Shown here piece after piece: positions 1-12,039 of a stretch of 64,000 nucleotides of DNA. The translations under genes were made by a program, and so were the position numbers. Each line of letters starts with the position of its first letter. Position 1 is the stretch's first letter. Below the pieces are notes generated by a model. The model was given only the letters and a program-made list of their open reading frames with translations, had not been told where the DNA came from and searched no databases. Source of the stretch: Sepioteuthis lessoniana (lineage: Eukaryota > Mollusca > Cephalopoda > Myopsida > Loliginidae); NCBI GenBank assembly GCA_963585895.1, contig CAUZXS010005779.1, forward strand, positions 1 to 64,000, read 5' to 3'.

Positions 1-249
1 CATAAGCAATTGGGAAATTACACTTTTAACTCAGGAATAAGAAAAGATAAAAATGATATTCCATAATGCAATAAATTAATTACTCTTGAAATACCAGAAA
101 CACTGTTTAATTTCTTTACATTAAATAAGAAAAGTTTAATTATGTAAAAAAAATTTATATTTCCACTAATTTCTTTTACTTTTTACAACAAATTTTTCAT
201 AATTAAATTTAGTAATCAATGAATAAATACCAAAAACTTTATAAAATTC

Positions 250-445
250 CATTAATTACCTAATATACTCGCATATCATACAACTTTCTCAGGCATAAAT
301 TTTAGCCTAATAAGGTCTCACAATATACAAACTTTGTGTGTAGAAATAGTTGGCCAAGGCTAGAGCTAGTTTATATCTCCCATATGGTGCAACCCTCTAA
401 TATTAGACTAAAATTTAGATCTCACAAAGTCACATAATACATAAG
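250..445. mobile_element. Foldback MITE-like repeat
   Basis: The two ends are inverted versions of each other: the left contains ATAAATTTTAGCCTAATA and the reverse complement of the right contains CTAAATTTTAGTCTAATA. A second copy starts near 63815, so this is a dispersed element and not a chance palindrome. No reading frame is visible. It is probably a non-autonomous DNA transposon of unassigned superfamily. Confidence 0.5.
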
Positions 446-837
446 TAAACATGGTAGTCAAATTTTAGTAAAATTTTAAGTGTATTTTCAAACTCAAATT
501 TTTCAACTGATTTTCTATGCTCTTTTTTTGTATTTTTTTGTTTTTTCTTCTTTATGAAGAAATATGAACAAATTTCAAGCCCAAAAAACTATCAACCATT
601 TTCAACTGGTATTTTCTTTCATCATTTTGATTTTTGAACTAACAAACATGGCACCAACAAAACAGGACACAAAGTAAGGAATGAATTAATGGTGTGATCT
701 AGGCTTTTGCAATACCAACTGCTCTCATAATTTTGTTTCCTTAAAATCTCATCAATATATCCTGGTAAATATGCATTTGGTATAAAGAATGTGACTTCCC
801 TGAGGCAAAAGAAGATGTCTCTGAGTCTCATTGAGAG
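446..837. other. AT-rich stretch without recognisable feature
   Basis: Short T-runs and A-runs only. A 69-codon open frame here has no recognisable composition or motif. Confidence 0.5.
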
Positions 838-1372
838 CTTATCCTTTATTATAGTCTCAAATATTTGCAGTTTCTCTCTGTCCTAGAAATAATGACTTGA
901 ATGATTTTCAATAAAAAGTGATTAAAATTAAAAAGGTAAAAGAAAATATGTCAAAATTAAAATCTATATATAAAGATGAAATTTTGTAATTTTATTCTCA
1001 GAATGACCCAGTGAATGGATAAATAAAACAGCTTAAGATAAAATCGTATATGCCTTTCCACATTTTATGAGCAGACAATGTCTAAGAATTTATGTGACAA
1101 TATTTCAAATAGTGAGGTTATGAGCAGCCAAAGGTGCAAACATAGTGAACAAATTGCAAAGCAACCAAGCCACCTGCAAGGCCTAGTGCAAAGCTGTGTT
1201 ACGTGCAGCAAATTTGCTAGTTAAGAATTAGCCAAAGCAAAAGAATATGTAAGAGCTTATTTTTTATTATTGTCTCTGATATTTTCTGTTCTAAAAAAAA
1301 AAACGATTTAAAATAGAAGTGACTAAAATTAAAAAGATAAAAGAAAATACAAGTCAAAATTAAAATTATTAA
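838..1372 (+). repeat. Diverged direct duplication (two arms of about 115 bp)
   Basis: The block at 838-960 (from GAGAGCTTATC to GTCAAAATTAAAAT) recurs in the same orientation at 1250-1368, with shared anchors such as AAAATTAAAAAG and AAAAGAAAATA. About 290 bp of unrelated sequence lies between. Possibly two copies of an old short element or a local duplication. Confidence 0.5.
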
Positions 1373-1467
1373 TAATAATAATGACAAATAACACTATTTC
1401 CATAGAATGGAAAAAAATACTATTCGCATCAAATTTTTATCCAATTCAAATTGATGAGTTCTTTGTC

Positions 1468-1540
1468 AAAGCTGTCGATTGTCAAGGGAGACAATTCTAC
1501 TGTCAAGGGAGACAATTCCGTGGTCAAGAAAGACACTGAT
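1468..1540 (+). repeat. 22-bp tandem repeat, three copies
   Basis: Two near-identical units with the core TGTCAAGGGAGACAATTC are followed by a diverged third (GGTCAAGAAAGACAC). No coding meaning is apparent. Confidence 0.7.
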
Positions 1541-1544
1541 GACC

Positions 1545-2629
1545 TTGACCAAATTTATGTTTCATCTAATTTCTTTAAATCATTTCCAAATAATAATTGA
1601 CTTATCTCATATAATTATATATAATCAACTATTTTATTTTTGTTTTATTTTGTTTTTAGAATAAATAAAATGATTGTGGTAATACAGTGTATATCTTATC
1701 ACATTTTGAGAATGAGCATTTTTTAAAATAAAGAGGAAAAATTTGCTTAGTCTGGCACACAAACCACATGTTGCTTACAGTATTTACAGTTACTGTGGCC
1801 TTCTAAATCATTATGTATGGCTTTTTTAACTATCTACACCAGGAGTGGGGAACGTATAGCCTTATGATAGTGTTTAACCATCTAAATTATCAAGCTCCCA
1901 TAGCCATATCAAAAGATCAATTAAAATTGCATAACTACAATTTAGAATCAGATATCACAATGTTTTCTCACAGAAAAGCAATCTAAAAAAAGTCATTAAA
2001 AAGATGTTGTTTCCTTTAAGTCATGTCAATTGGCTAAATTTGAGCTAAGTTATTCACTAAAAGTTTAAACTTGAGATTTCATTGTAAACATACTAAAACA
2101 TTTTTGAATTTGGCCTTATTAGCAAATAGGCTCTAAAAAATTCATTCCAATATTATTCATTTAAAATATTTTATGTTTTCTGAGTATCATAATACAGTAA
2201 GTACATTATTCTTCAGGAAAAGAAAAAAAGAATGTCTTAAAACCTTTTCATCATTAGTCATATATGTTTGTGGGTGTTTTACAGGTAAAACATGAAAGGA
2301 AATCACTTTCAGACTTTTAGGGTTTTTTTAGCATCCAATTACAAAATTACAAAATGTTTAGGAAAAAAAAGACCTGCACTTACAGGCAAAAAAATCTAAG
2401 ATACCCAGAATCACATTTCACCACTAGTTTCAAAACTAGCATAGTTCCCTTCATTAGTTATTTGTTTGTCATGACATTAGATGTGTTTAAAGTTTCACAG
2501 CACAAGATTGATTACCATAAAACATCTCTCTGATGACCATAAAAGATTGTTATATATACACTGTCACCCATAAATACACTTGTAGCAATTTCTTGATAAA
2601 AAGTTAATTTTCTACTCAATCAAAGATAA
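1545..2629. other. AT-rich DNA, nothing recognised
   Basis: About 1.1 kb of AT-rich sequence with no long frame, no tRNA-like box pair and no match to the SINE groups of this window. It lies 3' of the last TCAIM coding exon and is probably intergenic. Confidence 0.4.
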
Positions 2630-2950
2630 TCATCAAGGCATGCAAACAGCCTGGATTCTTTTGACTCTCTTTCATCATCCATCCCTTTCAGTCATTGTTC
2701 TTGGCAAGTTCTCTAGACGGCACCTAGTGTCTACACAGAGCTGATGAATGTAAGTTTTTGCTGGTCAGTGAACACTGGGATATTCATATGAAGGAGTCTA
2801 TAGAACATTGCTTATGAGTTTGTCCTTACTTCTCCAGCATCTCTTTCTCGGCTCAGATGGTTTGTGAGATGGGAGCTATATGACTGTACAACTGCTGTTT
2901 TGTATGATGTGTTTAACTCAGGATTACACCATCTCTTCATTAAATGGCAA
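2630..2950 (-). mobile_element. Old LINE 3'-end relic (RTE-like)
   Basis: Aligns by eye with the 3' end of the LINE at 10.3 kb. Shared anchors in the same order and orientation include CACAGAGCTG, CTTATGAG and ACTTCTCCAGCA. It is clearly more diverged than the 10.3 and 44.9 kb copies, so it is older. Confidence 0.6.
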
Positions 2951-3084
2951 AGTCTTTGAAATTAATTGACCAGAATATCACCTCAATCCCATAGAAAAAA
3001 ATAAAGTACAAATATACGCGTAAATTATTGTCATTTTTTAAGGGAATTTTTTCTAGTATGAATATGTTCCATCATTATTGAATT

Positions 3085-3215
3085 CCTATTTGGTTTGCTT
3101 AATGGCATATTAACTTTTGTGGGTTACTTAATGCCAAAGCCATCCTTGTAGAAGAACAGCAGTGATAATATTTTACCCATAGCTGTGAGGATAAGGAGAT
3201 TCATATTTTGATGTT
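3085..3215 (-). mobile_element. SINE A fragment (3' body)
   Basis: On the plus strand it reads TTTGCTTAATGGCATATTAA then a terminal body ending near the CCCATAGCTGTGAGGATAAG motif. This is the shared 3' end of groups A and B, in minus orientation. It is truncated before the tRNA-like head. Confidence 0.65.
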
Positions 3216-3610
3216 CAGTAAGATTTGCATTATAAAGTAATTTCAGGGCCAATAATGCATCCGTGTCAATTTTTAAATTGGTACATTTCTTGTTTAACTG
3301 CTCAAACTCTACTATGTAGTCAAACATTGACATTGCCTCTGTTTTTTTTTAAGATTTGAATTTTGTATATGCTTCATACATTTGGTATGTCTTTTCCTTC
3401 TCAAATAACTTATCCAGCTCTGCTAGAACATTTTTAACACCATCCTCAGTTGTTTGCAGAGATTTGTCTATAGATATGTCAATTTCCCTTGCTTTTCTTT
3501 CCAAGGAGAAGGCCAATCCTAATCCTTGTCTTGCTTTATCCATCTCAGTAAACAACTGGCACAACTTAACCTCGTATTTCCATTGTGAATAGTCTTTTCC
3601 TTCAAATGTG
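3216..3610 (-). mobile_element. Gag-like fragment of an LTR-type retroelement (fossil)
   Basis: The minus strand encodes a stretch with the style of the gag N-terminal domain of copia-like retrotransposons (an MSMFDYIVEFEQL block followed by a LALKLLYNANLTE block). Only this piece is present, broken, with no LTRs or pol seen, and it is abutted by a SINE. Old and non-functional. The family call comes from remembered gag motifs. Confidence 0.45.
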
Positions 3611-3749
3611 GATGGATGCTAGTATGTAGTTATTTTTAATGTTCTGCTCTGCTCTGTAGAGTTGAAAAGGTTTGGTAGATTGTCTCCAGGCAAGTGCTAG
3701 GTGAATGACTCAGGGATAAATATAACTGTTTAAACAGTGTCCATTCTCC

Positions 3750-3930
3750 TGTTGCTGTTAGGAACAGTCCATTAAGTTTGGAAGGGGGAATAACTGTATT
3801 AGTTAACACCTTTGCTAAGGGTATTAGTCTGAAAGTGAATGTAATAAAACAACTGGAGTTGCAACTTGTTTACTTTGAGGCTGCAGTCTGACACTTTAGC
3901 CATTACACCATGGAGATTCTCCAATACCTT
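3750..3930 (-). mobile_element. SINE A fragment (tRNA-like head)
   Basis: On the minus strand the tRNA-like head shows an A-box-like TGGTGTAATGGCTAAAG and a degenerate B box, followed by the body with TTACATTCACTTTCAGAC. With the piece at 3085-3215 it may be one SINE split by the gag-like fossil. Confidence 0.6.
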
Positions 3931-6485
3931 TATGGGAAAATAGGCTTTTAAGTAGCACATAAAAAGGTGGAATATATTTCACGGTACTATTTTAATTCAT
4001 CATCAGCTAAATTTAAGCAAAGGACAAGAATATTAAAAAATTTTGTTTTATATGAGTATTTCTTAATCTAATTTTGATTTTTTTTTTAAATGAAAATCTT
4101 TCACAAGTTTTTTTTTTAAGAGTGAAAGAACTTTTAATCTTTTATTCCATAGATTCAGAGTCATGAATTATTTAGAGAAAAATAAATAACTACTGTCGGC
4201 TTTTAGTGAGGAAGTGAATTCCTGACAGGCAATAATATATCACTTGTAAACAATAACCTTCAAACTCAAAAAATACAATTATACAACAGTTAGTGCTCCT
4301 CATTTAGTACTGTTTTTTTCTTAATAAATTTTCAAAATAAATAAAGATAAAAGATGGCATCCTGGACAATTTCCAAAACAAGTGTATCCTCTACACTTTG
4401 ATTAGTGTGCCAAGTGTATAACAATAAACACAGTAAGTGATATTTTATAGCTACGAAAAATAGCAACTAGATGAGATACACAGAACTAATTGTTTCCATC
4501 TTGTTGAGGCTCAACAACATTGTATATTCTAAATTGATTGTTGACAAAATATTTTCAGCGGGATTATTATTACATACTAACATGTTAACTTATTAATTTA
4601 ATCTGCTTCATAATTTCATAGATTTCCAAAATAAATAATGATAAAAGATGGTGTTAATACTTAATCTTAGCAATCTTACTAGAATGAAACATAGCCTATT
4701 ATGATACAGTATTTGTTGGACTTAAAAATGGAGGAACTCAAGCAGTATATTTTTCAGAGACAAGCCCTTGGTGAGACTAAGAACTTATTATTAGTAGCCA
4801 TTTTTCTTTCATACAACTACATTCTGCTACCATGAATGTTCAAGTTGTGAAATTGCCCAACATGGATTCAAGAGCCAGTATGCATCTGACTTTCCACCAA
4901 GCTAGAATGTTCCACAAGGCCATTTTATAATGAGGACTGTACATAAATGGAGACTAAGCATGGCTGGTCCCAAAAATATCATTAGCATTCCCCTATTGGG
5001 GTGCCTCAGATGTCAAGCAATAAATGCAACCCTACAAAGCAAGTAAAGCCTTAGGGGACAGCTCTCTGAGACCGAATGTTCAATAGACATCTAACCACCC
5101 AGCATGAGTGGCAGATGGCCTGCCTGGAGGCAAGTAAAGTGTCCTCTAGTGAATAAACCACTAGCAGCTTTTATAGAAAAGGTTGAATTCACTTCTAATC
5201 AGCAAGTAAGACAAGGCGAGTCAACCAAGGATGGTGAGTTTAGTCAGCATAAAGAATCTCCACAACAGTTGTATGAAAGAGAATGGTTAACAGATGAAAC
5301 CAGTTTCCAAAACAAGTGTATTCACTAATGCATCAAGTGTATGACAATAGACACAATAAGTGATATTTCACAAGCTCAATAAAATAGTGACTCGATGAGC
5401 ACTAATCCTTTCTATCTGGTTGAGGCTCACCAACACAATATCATATGTTTTAAAATGAGTGCTGGCACAATATTTCTAGTGGAATAAAACTATATTACAA
5501 TAACAATTATATGCTAACAGGCAAGAACATAATTCACATATATGTATCTTGCCATAAACACCCAAATTTCTTGCAAAATTTGCTGTCACACAATTTTTTA
5601 CTCATCATGTGTGTTCATATCATCATTAGAAATTACCCATCACATTCATATCTCTATTTATATAGTTATAATTCTAATATGAAGATTTGGAAGTAATATC
5701 AACATTACTGAACACAGCTATTGGGGACACCTGGAAGTAGGTGTCTAATGTTATCAGCAGTAAATACAGATTGAGGATGTGCAAAAACAACTGTAAAAAG
5801 TTTTAATATAAACAATGAATGAGCCTCTGCATGTTGCAAAAGAGAGAGACACTCCTACCAGTAAAGAAGGCAGTGAGGTGCATACTACCAGGAAAAAGAT
5901 AAATGATTCAAAAATATGGAATGAAAGGTCTACCAGTGGTTAAACTTTAGTTAGTTAAGTTGTCCACATGACTGGGCGGAAGATAAAATCTGTATCTCTA
6001 AGTGACCTCTAAAAATAATAAAGTCAATTTCTACAATTGTTTAAAAGACTTTGTGTCACTTGTTTTTTATCCACCACAAGACAATCATCCTCGTAGTCAT
6101 ATTTCATTGTGGATAAAGTAACATAAAAATCATTTTCACCAGGGCATCTCAAACTTTTTGCACTCCTTGTAAACAAATTTAGTTTCTTTTCACCTCCAAA
6201 CAATTTAATTGAATATCAAATTACAAAATATTACTAATTTACCAGTGTTTAACACAATTTACATAAGAAAAGAAACAGTAAACTATAAATGCAAATGCAT
6301 CTTTAATTCTTGAATTTTTTTACTGGGAAAGATACATTTTGTGAGAATCACAAATATTAGGATGCAGGTTCATGACGTCAAAAATTTAACAACGTCAGAG
6401 CCAAATCATTTGTTCATTTAAATTTTGTGTATATTTTGAATGGGTTGTATGTGAAAGACACATATCTAGTGGCCATCATACCCAA

Positions 6486-6491
6486 TCAGGC

Positions 6492-6525
<34 letters not shown>
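6486..6525. repeat. (TA)n microsatellite
   Basis: About 18 TA units followed by GATATC. Confidence 0.95.
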
Positions 6526-6528
<3 letters not shown>

Positions 6529-6641
6529 ATCTTGCAACTAGTCTAAATGATCCAGCAATTTTTATTCTTCTCTTATAAAGAAATTTATAAATGCAAAGTA
6601 GTAGTAGTAGTAGTAGTTGACTCCTAGTGAACTCCTATGCC

Positions 6642-6667
6642 TTTATTCATCCTGACAAAATTTTATT
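6642..6667 (-). promoter_or_regulatory. TCAIM: Candidate poly(A) signals of TCAIM
   Basis: Two AATAAA hexamers on the minus strand (plus-strand TTTATT at 6642 and 6662), roughly 520-545 bp past the stop codon. In DNA this AT-rich hexamers are common, so this is only the nearest plausible pair. Confidence 0.25.
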
Positions 6668-7186
6668 CACTCCCAGGGGGTCTATATAAGTCATGGTTTA
6701 AATGCTGCATGTTTTAGAAAGAAATTTATCCACCTCCCCAACAAGGGAAGAATGTTACACAAAGTCAAGTTTAATGTGAGGAGCTTAATCAATTCTGTTG
6801 ATATTTCCTTTATGGGGTGTCCCAAACATCAGAAATTAATTCTGACCTGACTTGACCATTTTTGGTGAAATAGGGTAGTGTAGCCCTGTGAAACCAGAAG
6901 CTGACTTGGATTTGCTACTCAGCCAAAAAGGTCTCAATGCAATTACACATTTTACAGGAATGTATCTAGAATGCTAATGGATGTATCCCCAAGAAACAGA
7001 GACTATAAGAATGCAGCTACCAAAGAAAACTTATCCATGGTTTTGAGCAGAAAAGTAGATTTCTAGGCAGACAGTAATATATCACTTATAAACAATCACA
7101 TTCAAACTAAAAAAATCTCAAAGCACACAGTGTTCTTACCTAAGAACTCATCTACCAACACAAAAACTCTGTCACACATTCTCGTA

Positions 7187-7430
7187 TTATTGTTCTGTCC
7201 AATCCCAGGGCACACAGATTCGACCATCTTGCATCACTGAATAATAATGAGACACTTGTATATGGAGATCATGAAGAGAAGCAGTAGTCATTAATTCCTC
7301 TTGATTTTTTAGTAGTCGGCTACAAAAACTGGTCATTTGGTAAGAAGATACAGTATCATCTTTACTTAGAGAAGACAAATGGAATCCTTCCAGACATTTT
7401 GTGTGTAATAGCTGTTCCTTCTCCAAAAAT
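7187..7430 (-). CDS. TCAIM: TCAIM, last coding exon
   Basis: Terminal coding exon of T-cell activation inhibitor, mitochondrial, a mitochondrial protein with a J-domain-like N-terminus and a conserved C-terminal domain; its biochemical role is not settled. The acceptor is TATTTTGTAG before ATTTTTGGAG. One base completes the codon left open by the previous exon, then 80 codons and a TAA stop. The end of the protein reads SHYYSVMQDGRICVPWDW, very close to the vertebrate SHFYSVMQDGDLCIPWNW, the clearest anchor for the assignment. Together the six exons give 388 residues ending here, close to the human region after about residue 90 (human protein about 496 residues, recalled). Confidence 0.92.
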
Positions 7431-7667
7431 CTACAAAATATTAAAACATTAGAATACAGAAATATTTTTTTAAAAGTATCCTACACATTAATCATAATAC
7501 AATGTCTGTCTCATAACATTTGTAACATAGGTTTATAAATTTCATTTACTACATACAAATATTATGGATTCCATACAAATGATTTTCACATAGTTATATG
7601 GTTTCAATAATAGTTTACTAATAATTTTCAAATCAATGTACTTGAATAGATGTATCCTGGATATGAA

Positions 7668-8050
7668 ACTAAACAAAAAAAAGGTGTCCTGGATATGAAA
7701 CTAAACTACTAAAAAAAGGTGTCCTGAATATGAAACTAAACTACATCTGATGGTAAAGATCCAGTTATGGATATCTTAGAAGTGGGGAGTATCCCTTCAT
7801 AGCCATAACTCCTAGTTCCACTCTGACTCAAAGTGGAAGTACTTGTTAAGGTCTCATCTATGAGACAAATAGATTTGTTTGAAAATTATTCATATTTCAT
7901 AGATATATGAAAAAATATATAAAAAACCCTTTATAAAATAACTGCACAAAAAATGTAAATATTAACAATGAATGCAATTCCATAACCCCTAGGTATAAAA
8001 TAATCCTAAACAGGTTGATATCCCATTAAAATCAATCAATCATAATAGTT
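7668..8050 (+). mobile_element. SINE B copy with internal triplication
   Basis: Group B landmarks in order: GTGTCCTGGATATGAAACTA repeated three times in 75 bp, CATCTGATGG, CCCTTCATAGCCATAACTCC, GGTCTCATCTATGAGACAAA, and the terminal AGGTTGATATCCCATTAAAA. Lies in the last TCAIM intron. Confidence 0.65.
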
Positions 8051-8239
8051 GTTACAATGGCTTATAAATTTCATACACAACATGCAACAAACATTTTAGT
8101 TTGGCTCTGTTTATTTGTTTAATGGCATACTAAATGCTTATGGGTTATTTAATGCAAAAATTTGATAGCAATAATATGCACAGTTTTTAAAGCACAGGCT
8201 TTAAGTATTCCTATCAATGATTTTCAAACATCTATTTGA

Positions 8240-8420
8240 CTCATAGATTAGAACCTAACAGGTATTACCATTCTAAATCAGAATGGACCTGGGAGTAATG
8301 ATAATGAAGGGGTACTTCACACAGAGTTCCAGAAATGGTGTCTCATCACTGTATGCAGTTTAATGCAATACCTGGGGTATTTACACAGGCTGTACAGAGT
8401 ATACTGTCAATATAGTTTAA
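8240..8420 (-). mobile_element. SINE B fragment
   Basis: Reverse-oriented core: AACCTAACAGGTATTACCA, GAATGGACCTGGGAGTAATG and GGGGTACTTCACAC. Confidence 0.65.
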
Positions 8421-8587
8421 GCCCTACTAAGAGGACAGCAACTATTTTTGGACAGAAGTAATAGGAATAATTAATTGTTCTATTGCAGACTGATATGAGT
8501 TGTTATATGTAGAATTATTTACCCAGCACAACTGACTTGCTCTGCTCAAAATAGGACAATTAACAGTAGAATAAGACCAATCTCCAG

Positions 8588-8756
8588 GAAGAAATCCTAG
8601 TCAAAAATCAATAATGGTTGACAAGGATTCATCTAATAATAAAAATTCAAGATAATATTACTACTAATACTACTCGTATAAATAAAGCAATTGAAATAAA
8701 GATGAAAGGGATCCTAGTCAAAAATCAATAATGGTTGACAAGGATTCATCTAATTC
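8588..8756 (+). repeat. Exact 44-bp direct repeat, 114 bp apart
   Basis: The segment from ATCCTAGTCAAAAATC to GGATTCATCTAAT occurs twice without visible change, separated by an AT-rich spacer. It looks like a recent local duplication within the last TCAIM intron. Confidence 0.8.
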
Positions 8757-8927
8757 AAAATATTATTTGTTTAATGATGATTTCAGTATCCTGATCAAAA
8801 AGAACTGAAACATGTGTGTTTTTATTATTAAAGAAGCTAATTTGCTTTTTGCAGTTGTACACACACACATATATATATGTATATACACACACTCAAGGAA
8901 ATCAGAATTAAAAGAAACAATACTCAC

Positions 8928-9059
8928 TCTGGTATTTCTGATAGAAGCTGTAATGCCATTGTCTTGTTCTGATCAATGAATTCTATCACCAAAGATCCTG
9001 GACATGAAGCTGGGACCAAGAACTGACCAGTCTGAGATACGGTCAATGGACCAGACTCA
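8928..9059 (-). CDS. TCAIM: TCAIM, penultimate coding exon
   Basis: 132-bp internal exon. The acceptor is TCATTTTAG before TGAGTCTGG and the donor is CCAGA before GTGAGTAT. Phase is 2 in (TG+T gives Cys) and 2 out (GA+A gives Glu), matching both neighbours. It encodes ESGPLTVSQTGQFLVPASC and onward to LLSEIPE, corresponding to the vertebrate stretch around SLHELGHFNIPTLCDPANL and the start of the terminal helix. Identity is modest but position, length and phase fit. Confidence 0.88.
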
Positions 9060-9398
9060 CTAAAATGACCACAAGAATAAAAGATTATCATACTACATGT
9101 CAATTCAGCTGGTTGAAATAACAAACAAAACACAAGGAAATTCCATGATATATCTTTGCAATTGATAAAAAAACCCTGATTTCTCTCTGAATTTCTGAGA
9201 AGAAAAATTATCTTTATTCGATGCTTTTTTATTCAAACTAGTGTCCTCATCTCAAATGTTATATTCACATTTATCTGTTGTAGAAAATGGATACAGTGAC
9301 CCAAGTTCAAATCCTAGACAAGACTGTTTACATTTCACATAGTGCAAATACCCTTCAGAAGGTATGAATCTAACAATCCTCCCTCAAAATAGTAGGGC

Positions 9399-9511
9399 AG
9401 ACTCTTAAGCCTTTCTATGGCAACCAATCTAGGAGAAGAAAATTTCAGAATTTAAACCTCCACTTAAAATTGACCTTGTATTGCATCCTGTTCATGCAGA
9501 AGGGTTGGGAT
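9399..9511 (+). mobile_element. SINE D fragment (3' part)
   Basis: Contains AGTAGGGCAGAC, CCAATCTAGGAGAAG and AAAATTGACCTTGTATTGCA. This is the group D body without its tRNA-like head. Confidence 0.65.
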
Positions 9512-9984
9512 AGATAGACAGATAGATATTAGTAAGGTCTGTAACGAAATCCAGTGATACTAGAAAAAAGAAATAAATTTAGAAAATCAGATTGACATGT
9601 CTTGTTAGTGGTTAAACGTCATTAAAATGACAAAAATAAGTTACTTAAAATAAGATTCTCTTTTGGGGGATAGCTGTGATAATTTTGCATAGAATGTTCT
9701 TTAATCCATGAGTTTCTTAGTGTCAACTTAGGTCCTGGGTTTTACAATATATCTCCTGTCCTCATGAAATTAATTCTTCAAGAATGTGAGATACAAAAAG
9801 ACAAGAAAAAATTGGAAAAATTTAGCAGTAAAAGAGTTTGGGTTTGATTGGGTTTTATGGCATATCAACCATCGTGGGTTATTTATTGCTAAATCCTGTT
9901 TATACATATATATTAAGTATATAGAATGTCTCAATATACATGGGACCCATGTGAGAGTTAATAACTCTACTAATGATAATGTTG

Positions 9985-10092
9985 TGTTTAGGAGAAGTCT
10001 AGGAGAAGGAATACTCTGAATTCAAACCTGTTAAACTCTGCTTAAAAATTGACCTTGTGACATATCCTGCCCGAGTGGAGGGGTTGGGTAAA
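9985..10092 (+). mobile_element. SINE D fragment (3' part)
   Basis: AGTCTAGGAGAAGGAA, TTCAAACCTGTTAAACTCTG, ATTGACCTTGTGACATATCC and CCCGAGTGGAGGGGTTGGG in order, as in the fuller copy at 33.3 kb. Confidence 0.75.
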
Positions 10093-10231
10093 TATGATAA
10101 TGTTGTGTTTTTTTTAGTTTCAGATTTGAAAATAGTATGTTATAACAACTATTAATCCTCAATCATAATACCTTAGACAAAAGAGGAAAAAATATTTTTC
10201 CTCACTATTTATAACAAAATCATTCAAAACT

Positions 10232-12017
10232 GTCTCAAAATAGATGCAACCCATTTATATGATAATGATTTATTACTGAGACAAGAAAATCAAAAAAAGA
10301 TTGCATGTTCTGGAAGCTGATATCATCATCATCATGATGTTGCGCCACCTGCATGGATATCCCTGACCCTCTCTCGCCACTTCTCCCAATCATTCATCGG
10401 CTCTGGCAGGTCTTCAGGGCTACATCACGTATCCTCACAGAGCTGCTGTATGTATGTTCGAGCTGTTCATCCTGCTTTTGCTTGGCCATATGAGAGGGTC
10501 CATTAGAGTACATCACTTATGAGCTCGTCCCTGCTTCTCCAGCAGTGTCCTGCATGTCTGGTTCATCTAACTTGGATAGTTTTCATGATGGAAGGTAGGT
10601 GGCCGTATAGTTGGTGCTTTGTGGGGTGTTGCCTCCAGGACTTGTTCAATATTGCTCGCAGCATTCTTGTGTAATTGCAGACTAGCTTTTTCTCCATCTG
10701 TTTTGTTAGCGTCCAAGTAGTGCATCCATATAGCAGTATCGATACAACCGCTGCTTGAAAGAAACTTTGTTTCATTTTATCGCACATGTCTGACTTCCAT
10801 ATGATCGATAGCTTATCAATAGCTGTCCATGCCTTCATTAGTTGCATGTCGATGTCTTTTTCGGTTGATGAGACACTGCTTCCAAGGTAGGGGAACTTGT
10901 CTACCAGTTTCAGAGAGCTTCCATCTAATGTGGAAATGTCGCCTGTTTGATTAAAACACATGTATTCCATTTTGTGTGCATTGACATAGAGGCCAATGCC
11001 TGTGGCAGCTTGTTCCAAACTATGCAGTAGTGTTTCAGCTTGGTTGGGTGTATTTGCCAAAATTGCTATGTCATTGGCGTAGTCAGCGTCAGTAATTGTT
11101 TTTGCGAGGTACCTTCTGCTTCTTTTCTTTGTCAGCTCGAAGCCATTTTCTTTGATTTTATCAATTGATGTTCTAAGCATGTAGTCTAAACAGATGATAA
11201 AGAGGTATGGGGCTAGCATGTCCCCTTGTAGTACTCCTGCTACAATGTCGAAGTATTCTGTGTCTCTATCCGGTGAATGTACTTTCACTTTGGTGTTTTT
11301 AAAGAGAATCATTATTGCTGCGATGGTCTCTTTTGGTAGGCCATATGCAAGTAGGATTTGTTCCATCTTCCCTCTGTGAATGGAATCAAAGGCCTTGGTA
11401 AACTCAACAAATAGTATTGTCACCTGTAGGTTTTTTGCCCGTACACATTCAAGGATTCTACGGATGGTCAATATTTGTGAGGTTATGGATCTATTTCTTC
11501 GGAAGCCATTTTGGTTTTTCCTAAGAATGTTGTCAATTTTGGGTTCTATGCAGTTTCTTAGTAGGGCATTGTAAATTTTGGCTGCTATGGATGTAAGTGT
11601 TATACCTCAGTAGTTCTTGGCTAATCCGAGGTCACCCTTTTTAGGGAAGGGGAGGATGCATCCCTTCATCCATCTGTCTATCGGATTTTGATTATAGACT
11701 GCGTTGCAGTGTCGGAGTAGTATGTCGTCGAATTGTCTGGTCTTCCATACTTCTGGGGGAATCTTGTAAAGCCCTGCAGCTTTCCTATTTTAAATTTTTC
11801 TAAGAACCAAGTCGAGTTCTTCTAGAGTGGACGGTCCTAGTTTAATGTCCAATTGCTTACTACTAAGAAGCTGATATAGTAAAATTAAAAAAACATTGAT
11901 TTGATGTCTCTAGCTCAAAGGATGCATTTTTTACAGGACAAGTTTCAAATGACCGCCATTATGCTTGTCTCAATAATAAATCATTATCATATTAATGGGT
12001 TGCATCTATTTTGAGAC
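10232..12017. mobile_element. Mariner-type MITE, split by a LINE
   Basis: Arms at 10232-10285 and 11964-12017 are 54-bp inverted repeats with only 2 differences, starting GTCTCAAAATAGATGCAACC. The right end continues into ACACCCTGTA, as in mariner-type ends starting CAGGGTG. Without the LINE inserted between 10324 and 11866 the element is about 230 bp, a typical MITE size. The left outermost bases do not mirror the right. Confidence 0.75.
10324..11866 (-). mobile_element. 5'-truncated RTE-like LINE with RT domain
   Basis: Encodes the reverse transcriptase of a non-LTR retrotransposon on the minus strand. The largest open part is 302 codons (10563-11471). Visible blocks: FVEFTKAFDSIHRGKMEQIL (palm motif A), GVLQGDMLAPYLFIICLDY (motif B) and DADYANDIAILAN where YADD is expected, so the first catalytic Asp of motif C is Asn. 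Upstream in the same reading sense are KNRKAAG-like, FPKKGDLGLAKNY and GITLTSIAAKIYNALL blocks with two in-frame stops. The 3' end has the GHCWRSRDELISDV region and finishes in an (ATG)n-like tail, as RTE elements do. An 11-bp target duplication GAAGCTGATAT flanks it at 10313-10323 and 11867-11877. Inactive. Confidence 0.9.
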
Positions 12018-12039
12018 ACCCTGTATGTGATTTGTAAAC

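Larger units (their letters stand above)
4200..7135. repeat. Diverged copies of an unclassified dispersed repeat
   Basis: Three stretches resemble one another: about 4220-4590, 5300-5520 and 6660-7135. Shared anchors are AATATATCACTTGTAAACAA (4230, 7070), CAAGTGTAT with GTGATATTT (4380-4450, 5305-5375), and a TATTGGGGTGCC/TATGGGGTGTCC motif (4994, 6815). No reading frame supports a transposase or RT. The block runs up to the stop codon region of the TCAIM exon, so part may be transcribed as 3' UTR. Confidence 0.45.

Noticed and set aside
10563-11471. 302-codon frame as a host gene
   Set aside because: Clear reverse transcriptase blocks, a target duplication and sister copies at 2.7, 15.6 and 44.9 kb mark it as a LINE.
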